From assembly GCA_030770545.1 (NCBI GenBank), contig CM061096.1:15853501-15917500 (forward strand): a stretch of 64,000 bases of DNA, given 5' to 3'. The position numbers and the translations under genes are program-made. The DNA comes from Macropodus opercularis (taxonomy: Eukaryota > Chordata > Actinopteri > Anabantiformes > Osphronemidae). The notes beneath the pieces are model-generated. The model was not told the origin of the DNA. It did not search any database and saw only the letters and a program-made list of their open reading frames with translations. Positions 1 through 10,790 of the stretch are shown here, piece after piece. Position 1 is the first letter of the stretch. Each line of letters starts with the position of its first letter.

Positions 1-1077
1 CTGCGACCAGCGTGAGGCACAAACAGTAAAGATCATTCCTCTCGCGTTATTCACGCATGAGATAGTCGCTTTATTAACATGGCCGACAGCTTGTGAACAT
101 TTCCCGAAGCTCAGCAGCGTAATCCACAGGTTTCCCTGCTTTTAAAATGCTCCGTCTGTGCAACAGACCTTTCATTTTAAGGCAGAGGTCTGAAGATCAC
201 TCATTTGGATGGAGCCCTGCAAAACGAGCCGCGTGTTAGAGTAATTACTTCAGCTGTGAGGCAGGAGCCGACATATTAGCTCGTGTAAGAAAATCAAGCA
301 CTTCTAGTCGCGGTTATTACAGCAGCTGAAACGTGGTTCAATAACCTGCTTTCATTGGTCCAGTCAGCAGGGAACTGGTGAGGAAAATGTTATTGTTGCA
401 GGATCGATGGAGCCATATTGACACTGGTCCGTATGCACACACATACAAAAGCTTGTCTGTTGTGTTGGAACAAACACCTGAGGACACACAGAGGCAGCCA
501 CAGTTCACCTGTCAGCACGGACCCAAGCCGAGGCCGCTGCCTGCTCACCTGACGCCTGAGCCTCATTTTCATTTCAGACCAACACATCAGTCAACAAACC
601 GATCAGTCGCCTCACGGCTGCGTTGCTTTTGGGGGAGTTTCTGTTTTAAACCCCAGCTGATTCAGGATCAGATGAGATGAAGCCGCTCGTCTCCTCCAGA
701 GGACGCAGACAACAGCTCTGCTCTTGCGTATTATTCAGGTCTGAACCTAAGCATCCTTGTCTTCGGCGCGTTTCCATTTGCAGACTGAAGGCGGCGCTGT
801 CGGCCGCGCGCCTTCAAATTAAAAGGCTCCACCAGCGACGGTAATTTAATCGCTGCAGCTTCTATAGTTAACTACCAGGATGACGGACGTTAGGAGGCTG
901 CAGACCTGAGACCAGCCTGGAACCACGACCCCCCCAACGTCACCATCAATGAAGCTCAGGTGCGGTGCTTGGGAAAATGAGCAAGTGTAATGAGACTAAG
1001 CAACACGACGCCTGAGTTCTCATCAGTTATTCCGCTTTTTCCTCTTTCTAGTCATTTTACTCCAACAGGAATCAAAT

Positions 1078-1125
1078 GTTGCGGCGAAACGCATCTTTGC
1101 GCGTTTCGCCGCAACCGCAGCGGTT
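1078..1125. repeat. Perfect GC-rich inverted repeat followed by a second small palindrome
   Basis: Arms of 15 bases, GTTGCGGCGAAACGC at 1078-1092 and its exact reverse complement at 1101-1115, flank an 8-base loop. A second perfect hairpin (AACCGC, one base, GCGGTT) occupies 1113-1125 and runs into eight T's. No gene is recognised around it. The role is unknown. Confidence 0.85.
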
Positions 1126-1388
1126 TTTTTTGGCTTGAAAACAAAAACACACGAACAACAGGTTATTAATGGCCCCTTTACCTCCGGTGTCCTCCCCGCC
1201 TCGCTCCCCGGAGGATCCTGGAGGTGGTCTCTATCCGGCCGGACCTGGTTCCTCCTCAGCCCGTCTCCATCAGTCAGAAGGGAAGCACCGGTTCCGTCCT
1301 GCGTGCGCTCCTAACCAGCATCCAGCAGCAGAGGACGGGGAGCCTGGATGGATGGATGAGGAGAGCGAAGGGGGAGGAGAGACGAGGG

Positions 1389-1431
1389 GGAGGAGGAGAG
1401 GGGAGGAGGAGGAGGAGGAGGAGGAGGAGGG
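1389..1431. repeat. GAG-rich trinucleotide tract
   Basis: Interrupted GGA/GAG tract, pure from about 1403. It creates poly-Glu and poly-Arg open frames on the + strand and poly-Leu on the - strand, which I regard as artefacts. Confidence 0.9.
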
Positions 1432-1679
1432 CGTGTTGTCTTTTCGTCTTTTTCAAATACATACAAAACGTTTTAATGCACAGCGTAGGATTAGAGCAAA
1501 TTCAGTAATGATCATAAATGTCATTGTTCTAAGGTTAAAATAAAAGAAAATGTTTGAGTATGTTGCTATAATAACAGCACTGACATTAAAGTCTGTTATT
1601 GGGTCTAACTGAGCTCAGTTAGAAGATACGAAATAATAATAGAAGTGATAATAGAGATAAATAATAGAGATGTGAAATA

Positions 1680-2090
1680 AACACAAATAAACAAACAATG
1701 AACCAAGGATGAACAAAAATGGAATAAAGGCAAAAACAGCCAAAAAGACCACAAACAGACTAAAATAGTAAGTGAAGATGATTTAAAAGAGGAAAACAAA
1801 CAAAGATATGATATGACCACAAAAACAAGATAAACAACAAGATACCTTAGAGGAAGAAACGTGTGAACTCAGGAGACAAAAACCAGAACATTTTAAGAAA
1901 AGCCAAGTCAGGTGACGATACAAAATGATGTCACAGATGGAAAAAGCACCAAAGGCATAAAATGATGAGACGAAAAGTAAATAAAGGACCGTTCACCCTA
2001 CAGACACAAATATGTCACTAGAACCCAGACGTATCTAAAAAAGAAACAAAATCAGCTCAGAGACAAAAACCCGACTGAAGATGAGACACG
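1680..2090. repeat. AT-rich degenerate minisatellite-like tract
   Basis: The sequence repeatedly returns to variants of acaaa, gaccacaaa, gacaaaaac and aaatgatg, without an exact unit. This resembles the decayed GACCACAAAGAGACAAAA-type tandem repeats common in fish intergenic DNA. Assignment is from memory and pattern only. Confidence 0.4.
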
Positions 2091-2269
2091 TGACGTGTGA
2101 TCAGGACACACAGCGAGTCCCCTCATCACTGTAAGAGCTGATTCAGATGCCGCAGCAGCGATAAATCAGTGAGCGTTGCAGTGATGGCAGCACGGATCCA
2201 TGATGACACAACATTGATGACGAGACTGGAATATTACAAGGCTGGATTATCTGTCTAAACTTTATCATA

Positions 2270-2320
2270 GTGTGTGTGTGCGTCTGTCTGTGTGTGTGCG
2301 CGTGTGTGTCTGTGTCTGTG
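2270..2320. repeat. Interrupted GT microsatellite
   Basis: Run of GT dinucleotides broken by C substitutions (tctgtctg, cgcg). Confidence 0.9.
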
Positions 2321-4979
2321 CCAAAGCTTGTAGATAAGAAAAACCGTGGGTTAGGTAACAAAAGGAAAACGTTCCTCTGTCTTTCTTTAGCTGTGATTTC
2401 CTGCCACTGGGCCTGTGTTTGATTGACAGGTTTATCTCTTCATTATACGAATGCGTTGCTGTTGGCAGGGGCTCCAGCGTATTGAACGCCCCCACGGCTG
2501 CTGTAGAGGAGCCAGATGGGAACGCGCTGACGGCCCTATGCTGCAGCCCAGGGTCTGCTGCTGCAGGTTCTCATCCCACTTTGTGCTGCTTTGACTTCAA
2601 CACTGTCCGAGGATGAAGATCAACTGTATCCAGTCGTGATTGTCAGTCTGCCAAAGCATTTATCTCACTGGCAGATTTCCATCATGGCTGCATTTACAAA
2701 TAATGTCACGCTGATGTTTTTGGGACCACACGGGCGACGTTGCCTTTCATGTGCTGGATTTCATCAAAATCCTCAAACTGGCTCACAATGCACAAAGCAA
2801 AAGGAGTCAGACGATGTTTATCATGAAGGTTTTATCAGGAAGAAGACAAGTTGAAGAGCAGCTTCAACAAAACTCAGGCTGTTTTCCTGCAGACACGGTT
2901 CGGTCAGCTGTTCCCCGTGTCTGGTCCTCATGCTAAGCAAAGCTAACTGGTGTCGTCTGATATAGTTAGGATGCAAACATAAAAGAGTTTCTCATCTTAA
3001 TCTCAGCTACAACGTTTGCTTCCCACAAAATATTCAGTTCCTCAAATAACCCATCGTTCTGTTTGATGCTGGTTTTTACATTTGCACTAGATTCTGATCT
3101 GAAGCCTGCAAAGCTTTGCGAGTTGTGTTGGTGTTTGAGCTTGAATGGAAAAGCACTTTTAAATTATTCAGCTGTTTAGTTACTGGCAGATTATGTTTAT
3201 AAATGAATGGTTTAAACCAAACACTTTTACTAACTTAGTAGAAAGAAGGGAAATAAATCACCATTTACAGACATTGTTGTGCTTCATAGACATTGAAGCA
3301 ACTCTGCTCTGTGATTTATCCAGCGAACGTCACAAACGCTTCCTGTGCTGCAGGATTCAGATCCAGAAACTCGTTCTTCAGCTGAATGTAATCCTCTGGA
3401 TGTGGAGGCCGTTGCTTCCTGCCTGCTTATCTTTTGCGCTGGCTGTTCGCTGACCTGTCTGCTGCTGCTTCACCTGTCTCTCTGTGCTATAATTGAGTTT
3501 CTGTCATGCCGCCTGTCTCACGCTTGGCCTCCTGCCTGCTTCCGTCTTTCCCTCTGCTCAGCATGTGGGCAGACTCGCTGCTCTGGGTTTGGGCTGCGCG
3601 TTGAATAATAATGCTTTATAATAATGCTTTGTCGTGTTGCTTTCACTTACAGCCGCGTGTCCAGCACAGAAGCCATTTCTTAAAGGTGTGTGTCCTCTAA
3701 TGTTTCTCTCTTCGCCATGAATGTGTGAAAAGGTCAGACCACATTCTGCCTCCTTCAGTCAGGTGTAATTATTTTCCATCCCACCAATACCCAGCTGGAC
3801 TGGACTCAAGTGTCTTCACAGATTTACAGTCTGTGGCCAGAATTCACTTTCTGAAATGGGCTTAGACTGTGTGTCCAGCTCTGCTTCAGCCTGGAAAAGA
3901 TGCTGAGCCTCCGCTGTGTCTATATTTAGCTGCTGGTTCAATCAGTGACGGCAGAGCCACAGCACCATGACTCTGCATGCTGATATCACCTCTGGAGAAA
4001 GATAAAGAAGAGACGGGGAGAGAAAAGTGAAGCAGAAAAGTAGCGGGAGGAGGCAAATTAAAGTGGTGACGAGGAAATTACAGCAAAGCCACCAAAAAGA
4101 GTCAAAGAGAGAGAGACAGACGGGGTTTAAATCCCTTCACACCGGGAGGAGGGAAAGGACGACGTAATGATGTGCGAGGCAGGAGAAGGAGACGAGGGAT
4201 GAAAGGAAAGAGACAGGTGTAAATACAGACGGAGCAAGGGAGGAGCCAGAGGGATGGAGACGGAGGAGGAGGAGAGTTCGCACAGGCCGAGATGGAGACG
4301 GAGAAAAACACTTCGGAAGAAGTGAGGAAAAGCGGCTCCCACCAAGAAGAAAGAGATCCCAGAAAACGAGAGTCCACATAAGCAAGGAGAGAAGCTGCGA
4401 GAGGCTGCAGGGCTTCTGAGCTACAGCTGAGGGCTGTCGGTGCACAGTGGACGTGGAGGAACATGAAGGAGCACAGGTACAGAGGAAGCAGAGGCCAGCG
4501 CCCGACTCCAGGGACGCTGCTGCCGAGGCGGCTCCAGCCCCAGGTTCTGAGTCCGAGTCGCTCGTTTGACTTCTCTGTTCCAGGACGGCTTCTTTCAGCA
4601 GTGGCCTCTGGCTACACAAGGTCCGGGCTCAGGGGACAGAGAAGAGACAGGTCGTAAAACAAGAACTGGGAGAACGAAGACAAAGTCAATGACAAATTTA
4701 AGCATGTGTGCACTCAAACCCACCTGGTGAATCTTCCGTCTGAATCTCTTGCAGTAAAAATCTTTTTATCGTTTTATCCGTTTTATCTCAGAACCTTTCA
4801 AACACAAAAGCAGGAACCAGGACATTTTCTGGCTGTCAGTCACACACACACGTTCCCATGGGTTCTTTCTATTCCCGTCTCCTGTGAACACAGTCAGTCT
4901 CTCTGTCTCATCTCCATCATCTCTTTCTCTCGTGGGACATGCATGCAGAAAAATGCAAACTCAATCAGAACGAAGACAA

Positions 4980-5008
4980 GCACACACACACACACACACA
5001 TACACACA
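4980..5008. repeat. CA microsatellite
   Basis: About fourteen CA units with one T interruption. Confidence 0.95.
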
Positions 5009-5589
5009 GTCTTAGAAGCTGTGAAAACTGGAAAGCGCCTCGAGCTCTTGGAAAGCACTTGTTCTAAATCCACCCTGTGGTTTCGCTGGGCTGGGATCTG
5101 TGCAGGAGAACATCATCTGTTTGTGTGGCACTTTATGGCCACTTTATTGGTACAGGTGATGACTCTACTGGGTGTTTACTGCTCAGGCGCTGGCCAGTCA
5201 GTGCATGTTCTCATTCTGGAAAGCAGATCCGTTTGATACTCCAGGCGATAGAAAGTCGATGCATTTAAATCCCGTTTCATGGCTCAGATCATTGTATTCA
5301 TAGTTGGTGCTGCTCTGTTTTCCAGTTTCGCCCTCAGTGTCTCTGTGTCTTCTCTCTCAGAGTCAGTCTGAGCCTTTAGAGCTTTGTTAAACATGCTGTT
5401 CACTGTCACACCAGCATCTTTAACAAATCCCTGCTCTGAAACCCGTTTACCCGGAGCTCAGCGTCTCTCCAGTCCCTCCCCTCGCTGGCTCTGCGCGTCT
5501 CATTATCGTCGTCTCAGTCTTCCTGTTGTTTATTAAACGTTGCTATGTAACAACTGGCCTGTTTACCATTTCAACTACACAGCTCGGAT

Positions 5590-5612
5590 GGTGTGTGTGT
5601 GTGTGTGTGTGT
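5590..5612. repeat. GT microsatellite
   Basis: Eleven uninterrupted GT units. Confidence 0.95.
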
Positions 5613-7221
5613 ACTGAAATTAGATTTTTGCTGCAGTATTCCAGTAAAGCAATAAGTCCAGTCTGTGTTGCTCTAGTCCAGGTCGACTTCCCCTGCCACA
5701 CACATCATTTTGTCAAGCGGTGGTTAGTTGGAGGAACAAAAAGAACCTGTCTGAGTCTTTGTTGTCTGTCTGTGTTGGATTATGCTCCTTTCTGTCTTTC
5801 TGGGCTCATTCAGTGTCTCATTTTTGTGTGTGTGCCTCTTTTTGATCATTTCTGGTCATTATGATCATATTTTGCATAATTATGGGAGATTATTTTACCT
5901 GCTATTTTATCTCCTTGGTCTCCTTTGACTCTGTGACCATCGGCTGGTAGTAATGCAGTGGGTCGTCCGTCTCAGGTCCCTGTGGAGCGTTTGTACACAC
6001 GTAGTATCCTCCCTCGCCGTCGCCCATCTCCATCACATACGCAGGTTTCCTCCTATTAGCAGCTCCCCTGGTAGTCTCCATTTCTCTAATGAGATTACTG
6101 AGGCTTGATTAGCCCACATCCCATCCTCGCCTGATATTTTTTGCCCACCTGTGAGCTGTGAGAGGAGAAAAAGACAAACTGGTTACTGAGAGAAGCAGAC
6201 AGAAGGATGTGTAAAGAGGTGATCGTCATTCACAGGCTAACTCGTTTCAGACTTTCTGACTGTGATTTTCATTTGAAACCCACACACAGACGCGAATGAA
6301 TGCACCACTGAGAGCAATGAAGAGCTCAGAGGGCAGTAGAAACAGAGGAGAGAGAGGTTAAGATGAGGAAGAGAGAAATCGCTGCCATGGGAGAGGAAAC
6401 AAGTGATCATTAAAAAGATGAAACGGCAGAGGATGTGGAGCACGAAGGATGGATGAACGGGAGCGACCGGGAGAGTGGCTGTTTAAAGGTCGTGTGCATT
6501 AGACTTGGGCTCCTCCGCTCCTTCATCCCTCTCTCTCCTCTGCCAGTTTCTCTCTTTGTACTTGCAGTCTGCGTCTCTTTTCATCCTTCCTCGACTGTCT
6601 GTCTTTTGTGCAGGCACTTCTCTACCCCCCATCTCTCTCCATCAGCTTCAAAGAGCTGTCTCTGTGGCAGAGCTCGGGGGCACCTGCCTCTTGAGGTGGA
6701 ATAAAATCGTCCGACCTCTGCTGTGTGTGTCTGCGTCTGCTTGTGTGGACAAACTCTAGCTCAGCTTCATCATCCTCACCACTTCAAGGCACTGACTGAG
6801 GGTGAGACTTGGTTTTAGGTTTATATAAGGGGATGTATTTGTGCTGAAATTAGCAACGTTTCGCTTCCCCTACGTCTAATTATTGTAATTCACACTTACC
6901 TGCGGTGTTTTGATCCTTGATGCCACTGGATGCACCTGTAGCTACCAACTGGCTCCTTACTGGTCAGTGTGTGTGGCAGTAATTTTTTTATTTCATTGTC
7001 AAGATGTTACATATGGGGCCTTGACGTCAGCCTAAGGCACCAGGGACTGTACCATGTACTTGTTTGGTTCCTTCAGAACCGATGTGCAGGGTCCAGACAA
7101 CAATAAAGTAATAAACCAATAAACAAGCCGCTGAACCTGAAGCACGGGGTCATTGTGCTCGTGGTTCACTCTGCAAACGAGATTATCTTGCGCTGCCCTC
7201 TGTGACCTTTACAGCTCAAAG

Positions 7222-7225
<4 letters not shown>

Positions 7226-7260
<35 letters not shown>
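7226..7260. repeat. GT microsatellite
   Basis: About seventeen uninterrupted GT units, the longest pure dinucleotide tract in the window. Confidence 0.95.
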
Positions 7261-7263
<3 letters not shown>

Positions 7264-8342
7264 GGCAGCTCAGGGTGTCTGTCTGTCACTGTGGGTGCAG
7301 GTCTCTACACATACGTGTACAATCAGGAGGCGACAGTTTACTGTATTAGGTTAATAAGTGAGACTTGCACTGCATCTAAAAGTATTAGACTTAAATTAAA
7401 TCCCAGCCTTTCTCAATTTTGCAAAAAATGTTGCAATAGAGTCTTATGTGGAAAAATGTTGTTGATGCTGTCATGTGAAATCGCAGCAAGAGTGTTTGTG
7501 TTATTTAACCAACCATCAATGAAAAATACGACACAAGAAAAGAAACAGTTGAACAGCAGCAAAGCCTTGAAAATGATGCTACAGTAGAACTGACATCTCC
7601 AAGTCTGAACATTAACAGTTGGCTGCATTCATTTCAGGATGGTGTCTAATAACCTGCCGGGTCTGGACACACTGACCCTCAAAGGAACATAACTGAAGCC
7701 TTTCACTGCAGCTTGATGTCAGTTTAATCTACAGGATCAGTGGCAAGAAGAGAGAGAGCTCAGTCCCCAGCATCAAAGACTGATGTTCACAGAGTGGATT
7801 CATAAATCCCCCAACAGGAAAGAGGAGCAGAGCAAAAGATAAAGGCTGCAAGTGGGTGTCGGACATCTGCAGCTGGCCTCCACGTAATGAACGTCACTGA
7901 GAGAAGGAAGAGGTTGCTCAGTGTGGGGGTGTGCGTGTGTGTGTGAGGGGGTGTATCGATCAGTTGTTGTGATGGGAAGAGACCAGAGCTTCCTCCATCT
8001 CTGACACTCAAACACCCGACAGAGTGAAACCTTAGCAATAGCTTCAGGTCCATTACGTGAAAACCACTCACTCAACCACCTTTTTTCCTGTCCTGTCCTG
8101 AGTTAAACGTCTCCTTATTTATATGATTATGATTTATTTACTCATTTATGTACCTTTAGATAATAAATTAGGGTTATTATTGAAAGTATTAATTAAATGT
8201 AAAATGCATAAAATAAACATTTATGTTTATGACTGTATATCGATTAAATGCGTGTCCTGCGAAATATTTTTTATCCACTTCTTCTGACAATGAATTATTT
8301 CGTTTCACGTCTTCTGCCGCCCTCTGGTGGATATATTTAAAA

Positions 8343-8425
8343 ACTACACCTCCTCCCATGATGCCTCTCGTCATTTTACCCCCATCATCCTCTGCGGCGA
8401 GTTTGTTGCACCGGTCAAGATGGCG
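8343..8425 (+). promoter_or_regulatory. Proximal promoter of atp5mf with ZNF143-like and YY1-like motifs
   Basis: ACTACA at 8343-8348 followed by TCCCATGATGC at 8354-8364 resembles the ZNF143/SBS element, with spacing slightly longer than the usual consensus. AAGATGGCG at 8417-8425 matches the YY1 consensus AAnATGGCG and overlaps the atp5mf start codon. Both motif classes are typical of TATA-less promoters of nuclear genes for mitochondrial proteins. Binding is inferred. Confidence 0.5.
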
Positions 8426-9908
8426 GACAGACCAGGTAATGCAGCGTGTCCTCTGCTAAAATAATAGGAAATTGTTTCATTTTTGTGCTTCGTTGTTGGT
8501 TTATGTTGGTATTTTATACAACTGTGGTGTTTTGTCTGTCAAACAAACCGTCAACAAGTGATTTAAAGGTTTATTTCGGTCCGAAGGCCGCAGTGAATCC
8601 TCGCGTCACGTCAAGGACTTTGCGTGTCATTGGTAGATTTGCGGTACAAATGATAAAATATGTGACGCTACTGAACCTTAATCTGTCCTATTCAGAGATA
8701 GGAAGGTTTAAACCACTGTCGTAGTTGCGTATGTTGCTTCAGGAATCATTTCGTTGTGCCAGCTCGCACAGTTGCCTGCAAACACGGAGCCGTTTAGTTC
8801 AACCCTAAAAACAAACGTACTTCAAACTGATACAAGAGAAAGGATTTGAGGTAAATTTCTAATGGGTCAATACGTTTGTGTTGTATCTACTTATCTGGCA
8901 GCTTTTGAGTTGGTGAGAAGCTGCTGTTTAGGTTTGATGCAGACTTGGATGCGATAGTTGCTGTAATTGGCCTTTGTGCTCTCATGACTTGTGCTTTACT
9001 ACTATGCAGAAAAGAACTTGACTAGGCTGCAAAGTTTTGTATATTTTCTTGGATTATTTAATTTATGAAAACTTGACACTCATTATAACTTTGCAGAGCC
9101 TAATGGAAAATAGTCACTTGTTAACCTGGTCTGTAAAACGGCTACTGATATTTTTGTGAAGGCGTATTTTATTTTAAACGAAAGAGCAAAGTGTAAAATG
9201 AAGTAATTATATAATTTCACTTGCAAACAGTTCCCATAGCTGAGAAGCGACTGATGGATGTGAAACTGGGTGAGCTGGGCAGCTGGTTCGGAGGCAGGGA
9301 CTTCACCCCCAACGGCATCATCGCAGCTGTTCGCAGGGGTGAGGACACGTTTTGTCTTTAAACATTTTAGTAGAACAAAAAGTTTCAACTATTAACATAC
9401 TGCAGTTCATCTGTGGTTTGTGACATTTCTCTTCCTCAGGCCATGATAGATACTACAACAAGTACATTAATGTAAGGAAGGGAGGGATTGGTGGCGTAGC
9501 TATGCTGCTGGTTGGCTATGTCGCCATCAGCTACATGTGGGAGTACGACCACATCAGTAAGTCATTCTTACTTATATTCTGCTTAGAATAATCTACGTTT
9601 TATAATTTTCACCATCAAATGTCCTGTCAAGATTTTTGTCTTGTGATCATTCATGTCTCTAACAAAAATCTATTGCACAAATTAAAGAAATTCCCATAAA
9701 TTCATTTAGCTTAGCCTTATAAAGAACCTTGTTTGAAATCACGCACTTTATTAGCACTTTCACTTACGTTTGGTGTATAATTAGCTTTGTGAGGATACAG
9801 TGTAGACATTTTTGTTGCAGCATTTGATTTTTGAACTATACAACTGTGGAGTGACAACAAATGGTTTCCTTTCCCCTAGAACACGATCGCTGGAGGAAGT
9901 ACCACTGA
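8420..9908 (+). CDS. atp5mf: ATP synthase membrane subunit f, mitochondrial
   Basis: Small subunit of the Fo part of mitochondrial ATP synthase in the inner membrane, where it helps dimerise the complex and hold Fo together. Coding exons: 8420-8435, 9231-9338, 9440-9556, 9880-9908, summing to 270 nt and 89 aa, the usual size for the vertebrate subunit. The protein starts MADRPVPIAEKRLMDVKLGE and carries the family segments LGSWFGGRDFTPNG (about 20-33) and RYYNKYINVRKGG, then one membrane helix (about 59-75, GGVAMLLVGYVAISYMW), and ends in the short basic tail KHDRWRKYH. The start was chosen because MADRP is the family N terminus and the ATG sits in a YY1-like element. A poly(A) signal lies 108 bases after the stop. 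It converges tail to tail with cpsf4, the same pairing as in human 7q22. Confidence 0.95.
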
Positions 9909-10015
9909 GTCTCTTCAGCAGCCATCACACCTTTAGGGGCTGGACTCTGATCCATAAGTTCCCCTCATCATTTCTACTCTCAGCTCTATTGTATTAATAT
10001 GTGACTATTGTGACC

Positions 10016-10021
10016 AATAAA
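10016..10021 (+). other. Poly(A) signal of atp5mf
   Basis: AATAAA 108 bases after the stop codon, 122 bases from the opposing cpsf4 poly(A) signal, so the two transcripts end almost against each other. Confidence 0.8.
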
Positions 10022-10142
10022 CAATATATACACATGTATCTGTTGGTGTGTTTAGCTGTTTCAGTTGAATCTATACATTTAATATGAAGTGGTTTGGAAA
10101 ATGAGATGTAACATGAATACAAGCAACTCTGTAACAAGACCA

Positions 10143-10148
10143 TTTATT
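10143..10148 (-). other. Poly(A) signal of cpsf4
   Basis: AATAAA on the minus strand, about 640 bases after the cpsf4 stop. It defines a 3' UTR of roughly 10125-10790; a 97-aa plus-strand open frame inside it has no protein-like character. Confidence 0.7.
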
Positions 10149-10790
10149 TGCACACAGTTCAGTGAACAAATCCCTGTACCCCACAAACTTGTTCAGACCT
10201 GACAACACAGGATTTGACTGTTAAACCGATCTGGCACGTCATCAAGATCTGATCATTTTAATGTGGCGGGTAGGCATCAGTGTGGCAGAGCTAATGCTGG
10301 TGTTGATTGACAAGGCTCAGAACACGGCAGCTTGCTATGGAGCTGCAGAGCCGACCACCATCCACCACAACAGTAAAACCAGTAATGTTGAGGCTGATCA
10401 ATGGGTTGTATTTGGCAAGCCAGAACATTTCAGGAAGTGAAGGGCAGGTTAGGGTCCAGTTTCTTACAGTAATAGACCACGTATTAATTTATTTTCCTGC
10501 TGGTCCATTTACTACAACTGGCAGAATTGAAGCGGTGACCTCACAGATGACCAGAGGAAACTTAACAGCAAGATGTTTCATCACACCAGCCTGGATGTGA
10601 TGTCCTTTTAAATTCCTACTTCAGTAGAGACATCGCAGGAAACTAGCTTCACAGATGTCGACCTCGGTGTCTTCTCTGTTCTTTGTCATGTTCACATGTC
10701 CACAGTTTGTAAAAAAAGAGTTCAACACCAGGTTGTGGACCACATGGGCTTCAACTGCTCACATCAGGGGAGTGAGTTTCAGGCTGAAGG

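Larger units (their letters stand above)
1..8340. other. Left intergenic region, no supported gene
   Basis: I see no exon chain with conserved protein similarity on either strand. Open frames here are short or driven by low-complexity sequence (GAG, GT, CA tracts). The stretch holds several microsatellites, a purine-rich segment near 4.0-4.4 kb, an AT-rich degenerate repeat near 1.68-2.09 kb and a strong GC-rich inverted repeat near 1.08 kb, listed separately. It could also be intron or UTR of a gene lying to the left, which cannot be judged from this window. Confidence 0.6.

Noticed and set aside
1078..1130. Rho-independent terminator (hairpin plus T run)
   Set aside because: The shape fits, but the window is vertebrate nuclear DNA, where this signal has no established terminator role; kept only as an unexplained palindrome.
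1169..1543. 124-codon plus-strand frame with a poly-Glu run
   Set aside because: It is driven by the GAG repeat, there is no conserved domain, and the rest is low-complexity Pro/Ser.
4102..4619. Overlapping minus-strand frames of 120 and 160 codons
   Set aside because: They are the complement of a purine-rich stretch, giving Ser/Leu/Pro-rich translations; no conserved motif.
10307..10600. 97-codon plus-strand frame opposite the cpsf4 3' UTR
   Set aside because: No family resemblance; it lies wholly within the antisense of the inferred cpsf4 UTR.
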